DNA of 64,000 bases from Strigamia acuminata (Eukaryota; Arthropoda; Chilopoda; Geophilomorpha; Linotaeniidae): assembly GCA_949358305.1 (NCBI GenBank), contig CASHSZ010000006.1, positions 112,001 through 176,000 on the forward strand. The letters run 5' to 3'. Under the pieces are notes generated by a model, which was not told the origin of the DNA, ran no database searches, and saw only the letters and a list, made by a program, of their open reading frames with translations. Of this stretch, positions 28,820 to 41,640 are shown one piece after another. The position numbers were made by a program, and so were the translations under genes. Every line of letters starts with the position of its first letter. The first letter of the stretch is position 1.

Positions 28820-31800
28820 GTAGGTCGGGAAATAGAACGCGTTCGTCCCGGCGAATAGTGGCAGCTGGGGTCGTCGAGTGAGTGGCGGCGGCAGCGGCAA
28901 CCTCGATGACTCGCCCCGAAAATAAAGTCCCGCGTCGGCATCCCTTCGTGCGTCCTTCGTCCGTCTAATCCTCGCAGCGCGTGCGGTCGCGTGCATTCTA
29001 CTCGTGTCCGATGTAGCGACCGGTACGAGGTAAAAAAAATATCACACGAAAAAGAAAGACGATTAAAATTTTAATTCTCCGGTTGTGGAACCGACTTCGC
29101 GGTTCGTGCTTTAATCGTTAATTAGATTATCGTCGTCGCAATTTATCGGAATAAAATTTTTACGGAAAATTGACATTTCCGTATTTCATTTTCATCTTTC
29201 GGGGGTCTTGCGCCGTCATAATCGGAGCGAGTCTCGCTCGATGCGTTCGACGGACTTTGTGGGAGTTTCCAGATCGCCAGCGGAACGAGGGGCCGTGGCT
29301 CGTCCGAGCGGCGCAGTACCCGTCGAGTGGCGCGGTACCCGAGTTCTTGCATCCAACGGTGGACACATCTTTGTCGAGAGCACCTCTCGGTCTCAGACCG
29401 GCCTTCGGGCCGGTCAAAAAAAATAAACAAATAAATAAATAAATAAATAAATAAACGAGTCGGCGAATAAAGGCGGTTGGGGTCGCTGGACGGTGGCGGT
29501 GGTGGTGGCAGCGGCAACCCCGACGACTCGTCGCAAAAGATAAGCTCCCGCGCCGGCATCCGTTTGCTCGTCTAAACCTCGCAGTGCGCGTGCGGTCGCG
29601 TGCATTCTACTCGTGTCCGATGTGGCGATCGGCATAGATCACCCGAAAAAGGAAAGACGATTAAAATTTTAATTCTCCGGTCGTGGCACCGACTTTGCGG
29701 CTCGTGCTTTAACCGTTAATTAGGTTATCTTCGTCGTAATTCGTTGGAATAAAATTTTTATAGAAAATCAGCCGTTATGCATTTTATTTTCATCTTCCGG
29801 GGGTCTCGTGCCGTCGTAGTAGGCGTTAGTTTCAATCATCGCGTTCTACGGATTTTGAGGGGATCCTCAGATCGAGACCAAAGTGAGAGGGCCGTCGCCC
29901 CCGTCTCGTGCGCCGCTCGATCCCCGTTGGATGACAAGATGGCATTCGCCTCTCCCACCCGAGGATCGGTCGGTGGTGCGGTATTTATGCTTGTGCACCA
30001 AATGGGTGGTCGACAGGTCCCCAATCGGTCTCGGGCTCAGACTGGCCTTCGGGCCGGTCAAAATAACAAATAAATGAATAAATCGGAAATAGAACGCTCC
30101 CGTCCCGGCGAGACTAGGGGCGGGTGGCGTCGTTGAGCGGCGGCAGCGGCGGCGGTAGCCCCGACGACTCGCCCCGAAAAAAGGCTCCCGCACCGGCATT
30201 TCTTCGTCCGTCTAAACCTCGCAGCGCGCGTGCGGTCGCGTGCATTCTACTCGTGTCCGGTGTGGCGATCGGTACGGGGTAAAAAAAAAAATATTACACG
30301 CAAAAGGAAAGACGATTAAAATTTTAATTCTCCGGTCGTGGAACCGACTTTGTGGTTTGCGTTTTAACCGTTAATTAGGTTATCTTCGTCGCACTTTATC
30401 GCAATAAAAATTTTATAGGAAACCCGCCGCTCCGCATTTTATTTTCACCTCCCGGGGGTCTTGCGCCGTCGTATTCGATGGCAGTCGCCTTCGGTGCGTT
30501 CAATTGACCCCGTGAGTGCTTTCGGATCGAGACCGATGTGAGAGGTCGACATTCACGCCCCGACGATCGGTGCGGACCACTGGCATTTTTTCACCCATCC
30601 GTTTATCGGTCGTCGGTCCGATGCACGCTCCAGCCAGTGATTTTGTCGACGGGTCTCCGAGAGCGGTCTCGGTCTCAGACTGGCCTTCGGGCCGGTCAAA
30701 ATAATAAATAAATAAATAAATAAATAAATGGATCGGAAATAGGTCGCACCCGTCCCGGCGAGAATAAGGGTGGGTGGCGTCGTTGAGCGACGTCAGCGGC
30801 AGCGACGTCAGCGGCAGCGACAGCCCCGACGACTAACTCGCCCCGAAAATAAGGTCCTGCGCCGGCATCCGTTCGTTCGTTCAAACCTCGCAGCGCTCGT
30901 GCGGTCGCGTGCATTCTACTCGTGTCCGACGTGGCGATCGGTACGGAGTAAAAAAAAAAAGATCATCAGAGAAAGGAAGACGATTAAAATTTTAATTCTC
31001 CAGTCGTGGCACCGACTTTGCGGTTTGTGCTTTAACCGTTAATTAGGTTATCTTCGTTGTGGCAGATTCGAATAAAAGTTTTACAAAATAATCGTCGTTT
31101 TACATTTTTAAATCATTTCCCAGGGACCGTGTACCGTCGCAGTCGATGCGAGTCCCGGTCATCGCATCCGATAGACATTGCGGACGTTTTTCAGATCGAG
31201 ACTGGAGTACCTGTTGAGTACCAAATGGCCGGTCGGTCGTTGGTGTGGTTCCGTCTCCTAAAATGTTCGTCGCCATTTTCTGTTGGTCGAGTCGCCTACC
31301 ATCCAATGGTCGGTCGGTGGGTCTCGGTCTCAGACTGGCCTTCGGGCCGGTCAAAATAACAAATAAATGAATAAATCGGAAATAGAACGTCCCCGTCCCG
31401 GCCAGAATAGGGGCAGGTGGTGTCGTTGAGCGGCGTCAGCGGCAGCGACAGCCCGGACGAATCGCCCCGAAAATAAGGTCCTGCGCTGGCATCCGTTTGT
31501 TCGTTCAAACCTCGCAGCGCTCGTGCGGTCGCGTGCATTCTACTCGTGTCCGACGTGGCGATCGGTACGGAGTAAAAAAAAAAAAGATCATCAGAGAAAG
31601 GAAGACGATTAAAATTTTAATTCTCCGGTCGTGGCACCGACTTTGCGGTTCGTACTTTAACCGTTAATTAGGTTATCTTCGTCGTAATTCGTTGGAATAA
31701 AAATTTTATAGAAAATGAGCCGTTTCGTATTTTATTTTCATCTTCCGGGGGTCTCGCGCCGTCGTTGTGGACGGGAGTCTTCCCGAACACGTTCGATGGG

Positions 31801-34800
31801 TTTTGCCAACACTTTCAGATCGAACTCGGGACTCGGGCCCGCCGCTCGGTCGAGCGGCGCACAGTACCCGCCGAGCGGCGCGGTATCCGATATAAAAGGA
31901 CCCTTGCTTCGCCACGGTCTCAGACTGGCCTTCGGGCCGGTCAAAATAATAAATAAATAAATAAATAAATAAGTCCGAAAATGGAACGTATCCGTCCCGA
32001 CGAATAGATGCGGTTGGGGTCGTTGAGCGACAGCGGCGGCAGCGGCAGCCCCGACGACTCGCCCCGAAAATAAGCTCCCTTACCGGCATTCCTTCGACCG
32101 TCTAAACCTCGCAGCATGCGTGCGGTCGCGTGCATTCTACTCGTGTCCGATGTGGCGATCGGTACGAGGTAAAAAAAATATCACACGAAAAAAGAAAGAC
32201 GATTAAAATTTTAATTCTTCGGTCGTGGGACCGACTTTGCGGCTCGTGCTTTAACCGTTAATTAGGTTATCTTCGTCGTAATTCGTTGGAATAAAATTTT
32301 TATAGAAAATCAGCCGTTATGCATTTTATTTTCATCTTCCGGGGGTCTCGTGCCGTCGTAGTAGGCGTTAGTTTCAATCATCGCGTTCTACGGATTTTGA
32401 GGGGATCCTCAGATCGAGACCAAAGTGAGAGGGCCGTCGCCCCCGTCTCGTGCGCCGCTCGATCCCCGTTGGATGACAAGATGGCATTCGCCTCTCCCAC
32501 CCGAGGATCGGTCGGTGGTGCGGTATTTATGCTTGTGCACCAAATGGGTGGTCGACAGGTCCCCAATCGGTCTCGGGCTCAGACTGGCCTTCGGGCCGGT
32601 CAAAATAACAAATAAATGAATAAATCGGAAATAGAACGCTCCCGTCCCGGCGAGACTAGGGGCGGGTGGCGTCGTTGAGCGGCGGCAGCGGCGGCGGTAG
32701 CCCCGACGACTCGCCCCGAAAAAAGGCTCCCGCACCGGCATTTCTTCGTCCGTCTAAACCTCGCAGCGCGCGTGCGGTCGCGTGCATTCTACTCGTGTCC
32801 GGTGTGGCGATCGGTACGGGGTAAAAAAAAAAATATTACACGCAAAAGGAAAGACGATTAAAATTTTAATTCTCCGGTCGTGGAACCGACTTTGTGGTTT
32901 GCGTTTTAACCGTTAATTAGGTTATCTTCGTCGCACTTTATCGCAATAAAAATTTTATAGGAAACCCGCCGCTCCGCATTTTATTTTCACCTCCCGGGGG
33001 TCTTGCGCCGTCGTATTCGATGGCAGTCGCCTTCGGTGCGTTCAATTGACCCCGTGAGTGCTTTCGGATCGAGACCGATGTGAGAGGTCGACATTCACGC
33101 CCCGACGATCGGTGCGGACCACTGGCATTTTTTCACCCATCCGTTTATCGGTCGTCGGTCCGATGCACGCTCCAGCCAGTGATTTTGTCGACGGGTCTCC
33201 GAGAGCGGTCTCGGTCTCAGACTGGCCTTCGGGCCGGTCAAAATAATAAATAAATAAATAAATAAATAAATGGATCGGAAATAGGTCGCACCCGTCCCGG
33301 CGAGAATAAGGGTGGGTGGCGTCGTTGAGCGACGTCAGCGGCAGCGACGTCAGCGGCAGCGACAGCCCCGACGACTAACTCGCCCCGAAAATAAGGTCCT
33401 GCGCCGGCATCCGTTCGTTCGTTCAAACCTCGCAGCGCTCGTGCGGTCGCGTGCATTCTACTCGTGTCCGACGTGGCGATCGGTACGGAGTAAAAAAAAA
33501 AAGATCATCAGAGAAAGGAAGACGATTAAAATTTTAATTCTCCAGTCGTGGCACCGACTTTGCGGTTTGTGCTTTAACCGTTAATTAGGTTATCTTCGTT
33601 GTGGCAGATTCGAATAAAAGTTTTACAAAATAATCGTCGTTTTACATTTTTAAATCATTTCCCAGGGACCGTGTACCGTCGCAGTCGATGCGAGTCCCGG
33701 TCATCGCATCCGATAGACATTGCGGACGTTTTTCAGATCGAGACTGGAGTACCTGTTGAGTACCAAATGGCCGGTCGGTCGTTGGTGTGGTTCCGTCTCC
33801 TAAAATGTTCGTCGCCATTTTCTGTTGGTCGAGTCGCCTACCATCCAATGGTCGGTCGGTGGGTCTCGGTCTCAGACTGGCCTTCGGGCCGGTCAAAATA
33901 ACAAATAAATGAATAAATCGGAAATAGAACGTCCCCGTCCCGGCCAGAATAGGGGCAGGTGGTGTCGTTGAGCGGCGTCAGCGGCAGCGACAGCCCGGAC
34001 GAATCGCCCCGAAAATAAGGTCCTGCGCTGGCATCCGTTTGTTCGTTCAAACCTCGCAGCGCTCGTGCGGTCGCGTGCATTCTACTCGTGTCCGACGTGG
34101 CGATCGGTACGGAGTAAAAAAAAAAAAGATCATCAGAGAAAGGAAGACGATTAAAATTTTAATTCTCCGGTCGTGGCACCGACTTTGCGGTTCGTACTTT
34201 AACCGTTAATTAGGTTATCTTCGTCGTAATTCGTTGGAATAAAAATTTTATAGAAAATGAGCCGTTTCGTATTTTATTTTCATCTTCCGGGGGTCTCGCG
34301 CCGTCGTTGTGGACGGGAGTCTTCCCGAACACGTTCGATGGGTTTTGCCAACACTTTCAGATCGAACTCGGGACTCGGGCCCGCCGCTCGGTCGAGCGGC
34401 GCACAGTACCCGCCGAGCGGCGCGGTATCCGATATAAAAGGACCCTTGCTTCGCCACGGTCTCAGACTGGCCTTCGGGCCGGTCAAAATAATAAATAAAT
34501 AAATAAATAAATAAGTCCGAAAATGGAACGTATCCGTCCCGACGAATAGATGCGGTTGGGGTCGTTGAGCGACAGCGGCGGCAGCGGCAGCCCCGACGAC
34601 TCGCCCCGAAAATAAGCTCCCTTACCGGCATTCCTTCGACCGTCTAAACCTCGCAGCATGCGTGCGGTCGCGTGCATTCTACTCGTGTCCGATGTGGCGA
34701 TCGGTACGAGGTAAAAAAAATATCACACGAAAAAAGAAAGACGATTAAAATTTTAATTCTTCGGTCGTGGGACCGACTTTGCGGTCCGTGCTTTAACCGT

Positions 34801-36889
34801 TAATTAGGTTATCTTCGTCGTAATTCGTTGGAATAAAAATTTTATAGAAAATGAGCCGTTTCGTATTTTATTTTCATCTTCCGGGGGTCTCGCGCCGTCG
34901 TTGTGGACGGGAGTCTTCCCGAACACGTTCGATGGGTTTTGCCAACACTTTCAGATCGAACTCGGGACTCGGGCCCGCCGCTCGGTCGAGCGGCGCACAG
35001 TACCCGCCGAGCGGCGCGGTATCCGATATAAAAGGACCCTTGCTTCGCCACGGTCTCAGACTGGCCTTCGGGCCGGTCAAAATAATAAATAAATAAATAA
35101 ATAAATAAGTCCGAAAATGGAACGTATCCGTCCCGACGAATAGATGCGGTTGGGGTCGTTGAGCGACAGCGGCGGCAGCGGCAGCCCCGACGACTCGCCC
35201 CGAAAATAAGCTCCCTTACCGGCATTCCTTCGACCGTCTAAACCTCGCAGCATGCGTGCGGTCGCGTGCATTCTACTCGTGTCCGATGTGGCGATCGGTA
35301 CGAGGTAAAAAAAATATCACACGAAAAAAGAAAGACGATTAAAATTTTAATTCTTCGGTCGTGGGACCGACTTTGCGGTCCGTGCTTTAACCGTTAATTA
35401 GGTTATCTTCGTCGTAATTCGTTGGAATAAAAATTTTATAGAAAATGAGCCGTTTCGTATTTTATTTTCATCTTCCGGGGGTCTCGCGCCGTCGTTGTGG
35501 ACGGGAGTCTTCCCGAACACGTTCGATGGGTTTTGCCAACACTTTCAGATCGAACTCGGGACTCGGGCCCGCCGCTCGGTCGAGCGGCGCACAGTACCCG
35601 CCGAGCGGCGCGGTATCCGATATAAAAGGACCCTTGCTTCGCCACGGTCTCAGACTGGCCTTCGGGCCGGTCAAAATAATAAATAAATAAATAAATAAAT
35701 AAGTCCGAAAATGGAACGTATCCGTCCCGACGAATAGATGCGGTTGGGGTCGTTGAGCGACAGCGGCGGCAGCGGCAGCCCCGACGACTCGCCCCGAAAA
35801 TAAGCTCCCTTACCGGCATTCCTTCGACCGTCTAAACCTCGCAGCATGCGTGCGGTCGCGTGCATTCTACTCGTGTCCGATGTGGCGATCGGTACGAGGT
35901 AAAAAAAATATCACACGAAAAAAGAAAGACGATTAAAATTTTAATTCTTCGGTCGTGGGACCGACTTTGCGGTCCGTGCTTTAACCGTTAATTAGGTTAT
36001 CTTCGTCGTAATTCGTTGGAATAAAAATTTTATAGAAAATGAGCCGTTTCGTATTTTATTTTCATCTTCCGGGGGTCTCGCGCCGTCGTTGTGGACGGGA
36101 GTCTTCCCGAACACGTTCGATGGGTTTTGCCAACACTTTCAGATCGAACTCGGGACTCGGGCCCGCCGCTCGGTCGAGCGGCGCACAGTACCCGCCGAGC
36201 GGCGCGGTATCCGATATAAAAGGACCCTTGCTTCGCCACGGTCTCAGACTGGCCTTCGGGCCGGTCAAAATAATAAATAAATAAATAAATAAATAAGTCC
36301 GAAAATGGAACGTATCCGTCCCGACGAATAGATGCGGTTGGGGTCGTTGAGCGACAGCGGCGGCAGCGGCAGCCCCGACGACTCGCCCCGAAAATAAGCT
36401 CCCTTACCGGCATTCCTTCGACCGTCTAAACCTCGCAGCATGCGTGCGGTCGCGTGCATTCTACTCGTGTCCGATGTGGCGATCGGTACGAGGTAAAAAA
36501 AATATCACACGAAAAAAGAAAGACGATTAAAATTTTAATTCTTCGGTCGTGGGACCGACTTTGCGGTCCGTGCTTTAACCGTTAATTAGGTTATCTTCGT
36601 CGTAATTCGTTGGAATAAAAATTTTATAGAAAATGAGCCGTTTCGTATTTTATTTTCATCTTCCGGGGGTCTCGCGCCGTCGTTGTGGACGGGAGTCTTC
36701 CCGAACACGTTCGATGGGTTTTGCCAACACTTTCAGATCGAACTCGGGACTCGGGCCCGCCGCTCGGTCGAGCGGCGCACAGTACCCGCCGAGCGGCGCG
36801 GTATTTGATACCCGTCTCTGTAAAAGCAGCCGTGCTTTTTCGGTCTCAGACTGGCCTTCGGGCCGGTCAAAATAATAAATAAATAAGTC
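27873..36889 (-). repeat. Satellite 1 array, inverted, shared by P1 and P2
   Basis: In ascending coordinates the monomers are G 27873, F 28456, E 29119, B 29717, A 30372, D 31040, C 31665, B 32259, A 32914, D 33582, four C copies from 34207, and a partial C variant at 36583-36889. The partial copy has a replaced cassette start (TTGATACCCGTCTCTG) and ends in unique DNA. This array is both the right arm of P1 and the left arm of P2. No gene is called within it. Confidence 0.93.
34207..36582 (-). repeat. Four tandem C monomers (4 x 594 bp)
   Basis: Copies at 34207, 34801, 35395 and 35989 look identical in the stretches compared, including a GCGGTCCGTGC variant not present in the C monomer at 31665. 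The other P2 arm has seven such copies at 53831-57988, so the tract is expanding or contracting. Confidence 0.93.
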
Positions 36890-38116
36890 GAGAATGGGCC
36901 ACCGCCGGCCGGTGGGGCCAATCGTCGCGGGTGGGTGGGGCAGGCAGCCAACCGTCCACCGATCGATCGATCGATTGATTGATCGACCGACCAATCAATC
37001 GGTTTTCAGATTTCGGGTTTTCACGGGTCCCAGGTTTTTCAGGTTTTTCAGATTTTTCAGATTTCAGATTTCAGATTTCAGATTTCAGATTTCACATCGA
37101 ATAATGTACGGAGTCTCTTCGGTGCCATTCTCATTTTGACCGTTAAGGACAGACAGACTGCTCCTCGACCAGGACCGACTAATGCGACAACTAGACCCGT
37201 CGCCCGTCGCGCGAGCCCGCCTCATTTTTTTCGCTCGTTTATTCACGCTTAGTTTTAAGAAAAATTTTCAAATTTTACAAATGTACACAAATAAAAAGAC
37301 CGTTTACTTTTCGCTCCAATTGTTTATTCTTTATACGCCTTTACAACTCTTACGAGAAGATAAATAGAAAGCGAGAAAATATAATCGATCAACCACGCCG
37401 TCGGCGCCTAACCCGAACCCGTAGTCCCCGCTTCGTTCTTCTCCTCCCCGTTCACGGGACGGGCCGAACACCGAACACCGAGCGCCGAGCGCTGCGCGGG
37501 CACCTGGTGGCGCAACCGGGCAACATGACGCGGCACGATTCAAAACGCCGATCGTTTATTCGTTTCATTTTATTTTGTTTCGTTTCGTTTCATTTTATTG
37601 TTTCACTTTGTTTTATTTTGTTTCATTTTTTCTTTTTAATTCGCATCGCCGAGCGTCGCGTCGCAGCGCCGTGACATCGAGGTGAACAGCGGATCAAGCT
37701 TTTTCCCGCCATTGTTGTGCCCTTCTCCTTCTTCGCGACGCACACGCGTACATATATCGGTTCGCTGGACTCCGTAGAGTGGGAAAAACAAACAAACAAA
37801 CAAACAAAAAAAAAACGAACAAACGAGTAAGTAAGGCTATCCAATCGCATTATTTCTTAAAAAAAAAACAAACAAACGAGAGAAGAAACGGAACGGGCGA
37901 ATAAAAACGGCGTGCCATGCGGGACAGCGTGCGTGAGCACGGAGGAGGGGGGAAACCCCGTCGATATCAAACGACTAGATTCAACGTTGGTTTTGTGGTT
38001 ACTACTCGCGGCGCTATTATTTGTCCGTCCGTTCGTCCGTTAATCGGTCTAATGAATTAACCAATTAATTGATTAAACGACCAATTCGTTTATAAGTAGG
38101 CGATTGATCGACGAAA
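36890..38116. other. Gene 2 upstream region
   Basis: It holds a GATC/GATT-rich near-palindrome at 36957-37000, a TTTCAGA heptamer repeat at about 37025-37095, a (TTTCATTTTATTTTG)-like minisatellite at 37556-37640 and an A-rich (CAAA)n tract at 37785-37875. I see no exon I can support. First exons or the promoter of gene 2 could be here. Confidence 0.5.
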
Positions 38117-39615
<1,499 letters not shown>

Positions 39616-39632
39616 CGCGAAAAAGATTAATG

Positions 39633-39638
39633 AATAAA
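39633..39638 (+). terminator. AATAAA polyadenylation signal, gene 2
   Basis: AATAAA lies within 50 bases of either proposed gene 2 stop. The mirrored copy is at 50773-50778 on the - strand. Confidence 0.45.
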
Positions 39639-39781
39639 CGACACTAATAATGGCAATAACTGACAACTAATAATTAATAATCAATAATTAATTAATAATC
39701 GACGATTAATAATCAATAACCGATAATGATTAGTAATAACGACAAACGTCGTCATCGAAAATAGCGACGCTTTGTCTCCGG

Positions 39782-39856
39782 GCCCGGGTGGCCGAGCGGG
39801 CAGAGTTACCTGCCGTACGGAGTTGTGGATCGAGGGTTCGAATCCCGCTCCCGCGA
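39782..39856 (+). tRNA. tRNA-like Pol III element, probably degenerate
   Basis: The 75-base stretch has a perfect A box (TGGCCGAGCGGG, 39789-39800), a perfect B box (GGTTCGAATCC, 39835-39845), a T-arm with TTCGAAT loop, a discriminator A and a TTTT terminator at 39858. The acceptor arms pair poorly (GCCCGGG against TCCCGCG) and no normal anticodon arm can be drawn. It may be a tRNA pseudogene or the head of a tRNA-derived SINE. An inverted copy is at 50555-50629. Confidence 0.5.
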
Positions 39857-39861
39857 GTTTT

Positions 39862-40273
39862 CGTTTCTGGCAAAGCTGTATTGTCAAACACGCATTCCAT
39901 TGACATTGCCATACATTGTGCCGTTTCAGTTTGGTCCCTTCTTCGTTTCAGATAGTGATGGTGAACACTCTCCCGCGAGGTTGCGGGAGGGTGGGGGGGA
40001 GTCGAAAGATTCGGCTCTCCTTTTATTTCTTCGTTTTATTTTTTTATTTTCATTTACCGTTCTCATCTTTATTTTCATTCTCGTTTTTTATTTTCGTTTA
40101 CATGTTTCTATTTTTATTTCCACGGTGTGTCGGGAGGGCGCGCGAAAACCTACTCGCCCAATCTCCGTGGTCGCATTTTCCAAATTTTGTCACTGGATTT
40201 CGCGCTTGCGGTGGGGATGGGCGCGCGCAGGCTCCGTCGTCGTGCCAGAAACTCCACTGTGTGATGTAGTCGC

Positions 40274-40304
<31 letters not shown>

Positions 40305-40489
40305 ACCTAAACCACCACCACCACCACCACCACCACCATCGTCGTCTCTTCTCTCCTTTTCTTTTAATTTTTGTTAATTTTTGTTAATTTTTGTTAATTT
40401 TTGTTAATTTTGTAATTTTGTAATTTTGTAATTTTGTAATTTTGTAATTTTTGAAATTTTTATTTTTAACTTTTGAATGTACAAATGTA

Positions 40490-40528
<39 letters not shown>

Positions 40529-40605
40529 ATACAATAATCAGACTTTATTCTTCAGTCTTAAAAATATAAAAAAAATAAAAAAAAAAAATATTGTAAACCA
40601 CTCGT
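39862..40605. other. Intergenic region with simple repeats
   Basis: It contains (CGC)n/(GTC)n and (CCA)n runs near 40266-40340, four copies of a TTAATTTTTG 10-mer followed by TTAATTTTGTAATTTTG repeats (40365-40450), and (AAAT)n at 40490-40531. A long open frame over 39825-40310 is explained by low-complexity sequence, and I do not call it a gene. Confidence 0.5.
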
Positions 40606-41007
40606 TTACGGTCCACGGGGAAATAAATAAATAAATAAATACATAAATGAATGAATGAATGAATGAATAATTAGAATCGAAGAGTGGCTGTCGTCGTCGT
40701 CGTCGCCGCCGTCGCCGCCGGTCCTCTCCTCGCCACCTTTATCACCGGTCGCCCCTTTGTCGTCGCCTTCGTCGTCCACCGGCTCCGTATCATCGGCCAT
40801 CGCTCCCATCCACTTCTTCTCCACCCTCTCCAACATGTTCTCGAATCGTTCCTCCGTTCTCGCCAGCATCGCTTCCAATTTTGCCTCCGTCCTCGCCATC
40901 ATCTTCTCGACCATCGCCTCCAGCGCCGTCTCCTCGCTCTTCTTTTCACTCGGTGTCGGTGGCGGCGGCGGCGGCGGTGGTCGCGCAGACGCACCCCCTC
41001 GACGCAA
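40606..41007 (-). CDS. Gene 3 fragment: coiled-coil exon, partial
   Basis: This is an open frame of 133 codons without an ATG at its start. It is preceded on its own strand by a long pyrimidine run ending in CGCTAG, a good splice acceptor, so it reads as an internal or last exon. It encodes a Pro-rich start, then a Glu/Met/Arg-rich region with heptads (about residues 22-70, a likely coiled coil), then an Asp/Gly-rich acidic part. The end runs into (ATTC)n and (ATTT)n sequence, so the true end may be earlier. No upstream exon is identifiable because the next sequence is (CT)n and module M. I do not recognise the product. The satellite may have truncated the gene. Confidence 0.35.
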   Translation of the reverse strand: MRRGGASARPPPPPPPPTPSEKKSEETALEAMVEKMMARTEAKLEAMLARTEERFENMLERVEKKWMGAMADDTEPVDDEGDDKGATGDKGGEERTGGDGGDDDDDSHSSILIIHSFIHSFMYLFIYLFPRGP

Positions 41008-41029
41008 CTAGCGAAAAAAAAAAAAAAAA

Positions 41030-41174
<145 letters not shown>

Positions 41175-41211
41175 TCGCCCTCCGCGCCCCGTCGGCGTAG
41201 GCGCCGGCCGT

Positions 41212-41249
<38 letters not shown>

Positions 41250-41640
41250 GCCCGGGAATCGCCCTTCCGCCCGTCACCGAATTTTGTCAATATCTGATAA
41301 ATTTCCACAGAATTGCAGCGACATTGTACGAGATATTTCTGCCCGATTTGACGGACTTATGTAAAACATTGCTGAAATTCCGTGGAAATTTATAAAATAT
41401 TGACAAAGGTTGGTGACCGACCCACGGCGCGTCGCGGCGCGTTCGGAGCACGCGACCCGATCCCCCCCCCCTCCCCCCGTCCCCAAAAAACCACGCCTCG
41501 AGGAACCCCGAGGTTCGGTTTCCGACCGGGTCGCCTCTTGATCCGACTCGGGGCGCGTCACGGCGCGGTCGGAGGACGGCCCTCGTCCCCAAAAACCACA
41601 CTCCGGGTCACGTGGTCTCGCGCCCGACTCTTTCAGTTTT
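41175..41640 (-). other. Module M capping satellite 2 at the gene 3 side
   Basis: This is the inverted counterpart of 12213-12690: a G/C-rich part with (CT)n, an A/T-rich inverted repeat around AAATTTCCAC, two diverged 121-bp-family copies, then TTTCAGTTTTCCCGTTACGGG at the satellite junction. The same module caps satellite 2 at 12213, 14200, 43467, 45454 and 48782. Confidence 0.75.

Larger units (their letters stand above)
1..33581. repeat. Giant palindrome P1
   Basis: Position x on the + strand corresponds to 33582-x on the - strand for every landmark I compared between 1 and 11169: satellite monomers, gene 1 exons and seven 98-bp elements. The outer arms are therefore 1-11169 and 22413-33581. 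If the Copia element plus one target duplication (6787 bp) is removed, the mirror relation becomes x to 26795-x and extends to about 11709/15086. That leaves a roughly 3.4-kb asymmetric centre that holds block X. No length difference between the outer arms was detected. Base-level identity was checked only in samples. Confidence 0.9.

Noticed and set aside
39825-40310. 161-codon frame after the tRNA-like element
   Set aside because: It starts inside the tRNA-like sequence and is mostly Phe/Ile/Val from T-rich and GTC repeats. No domain or splice evidence.
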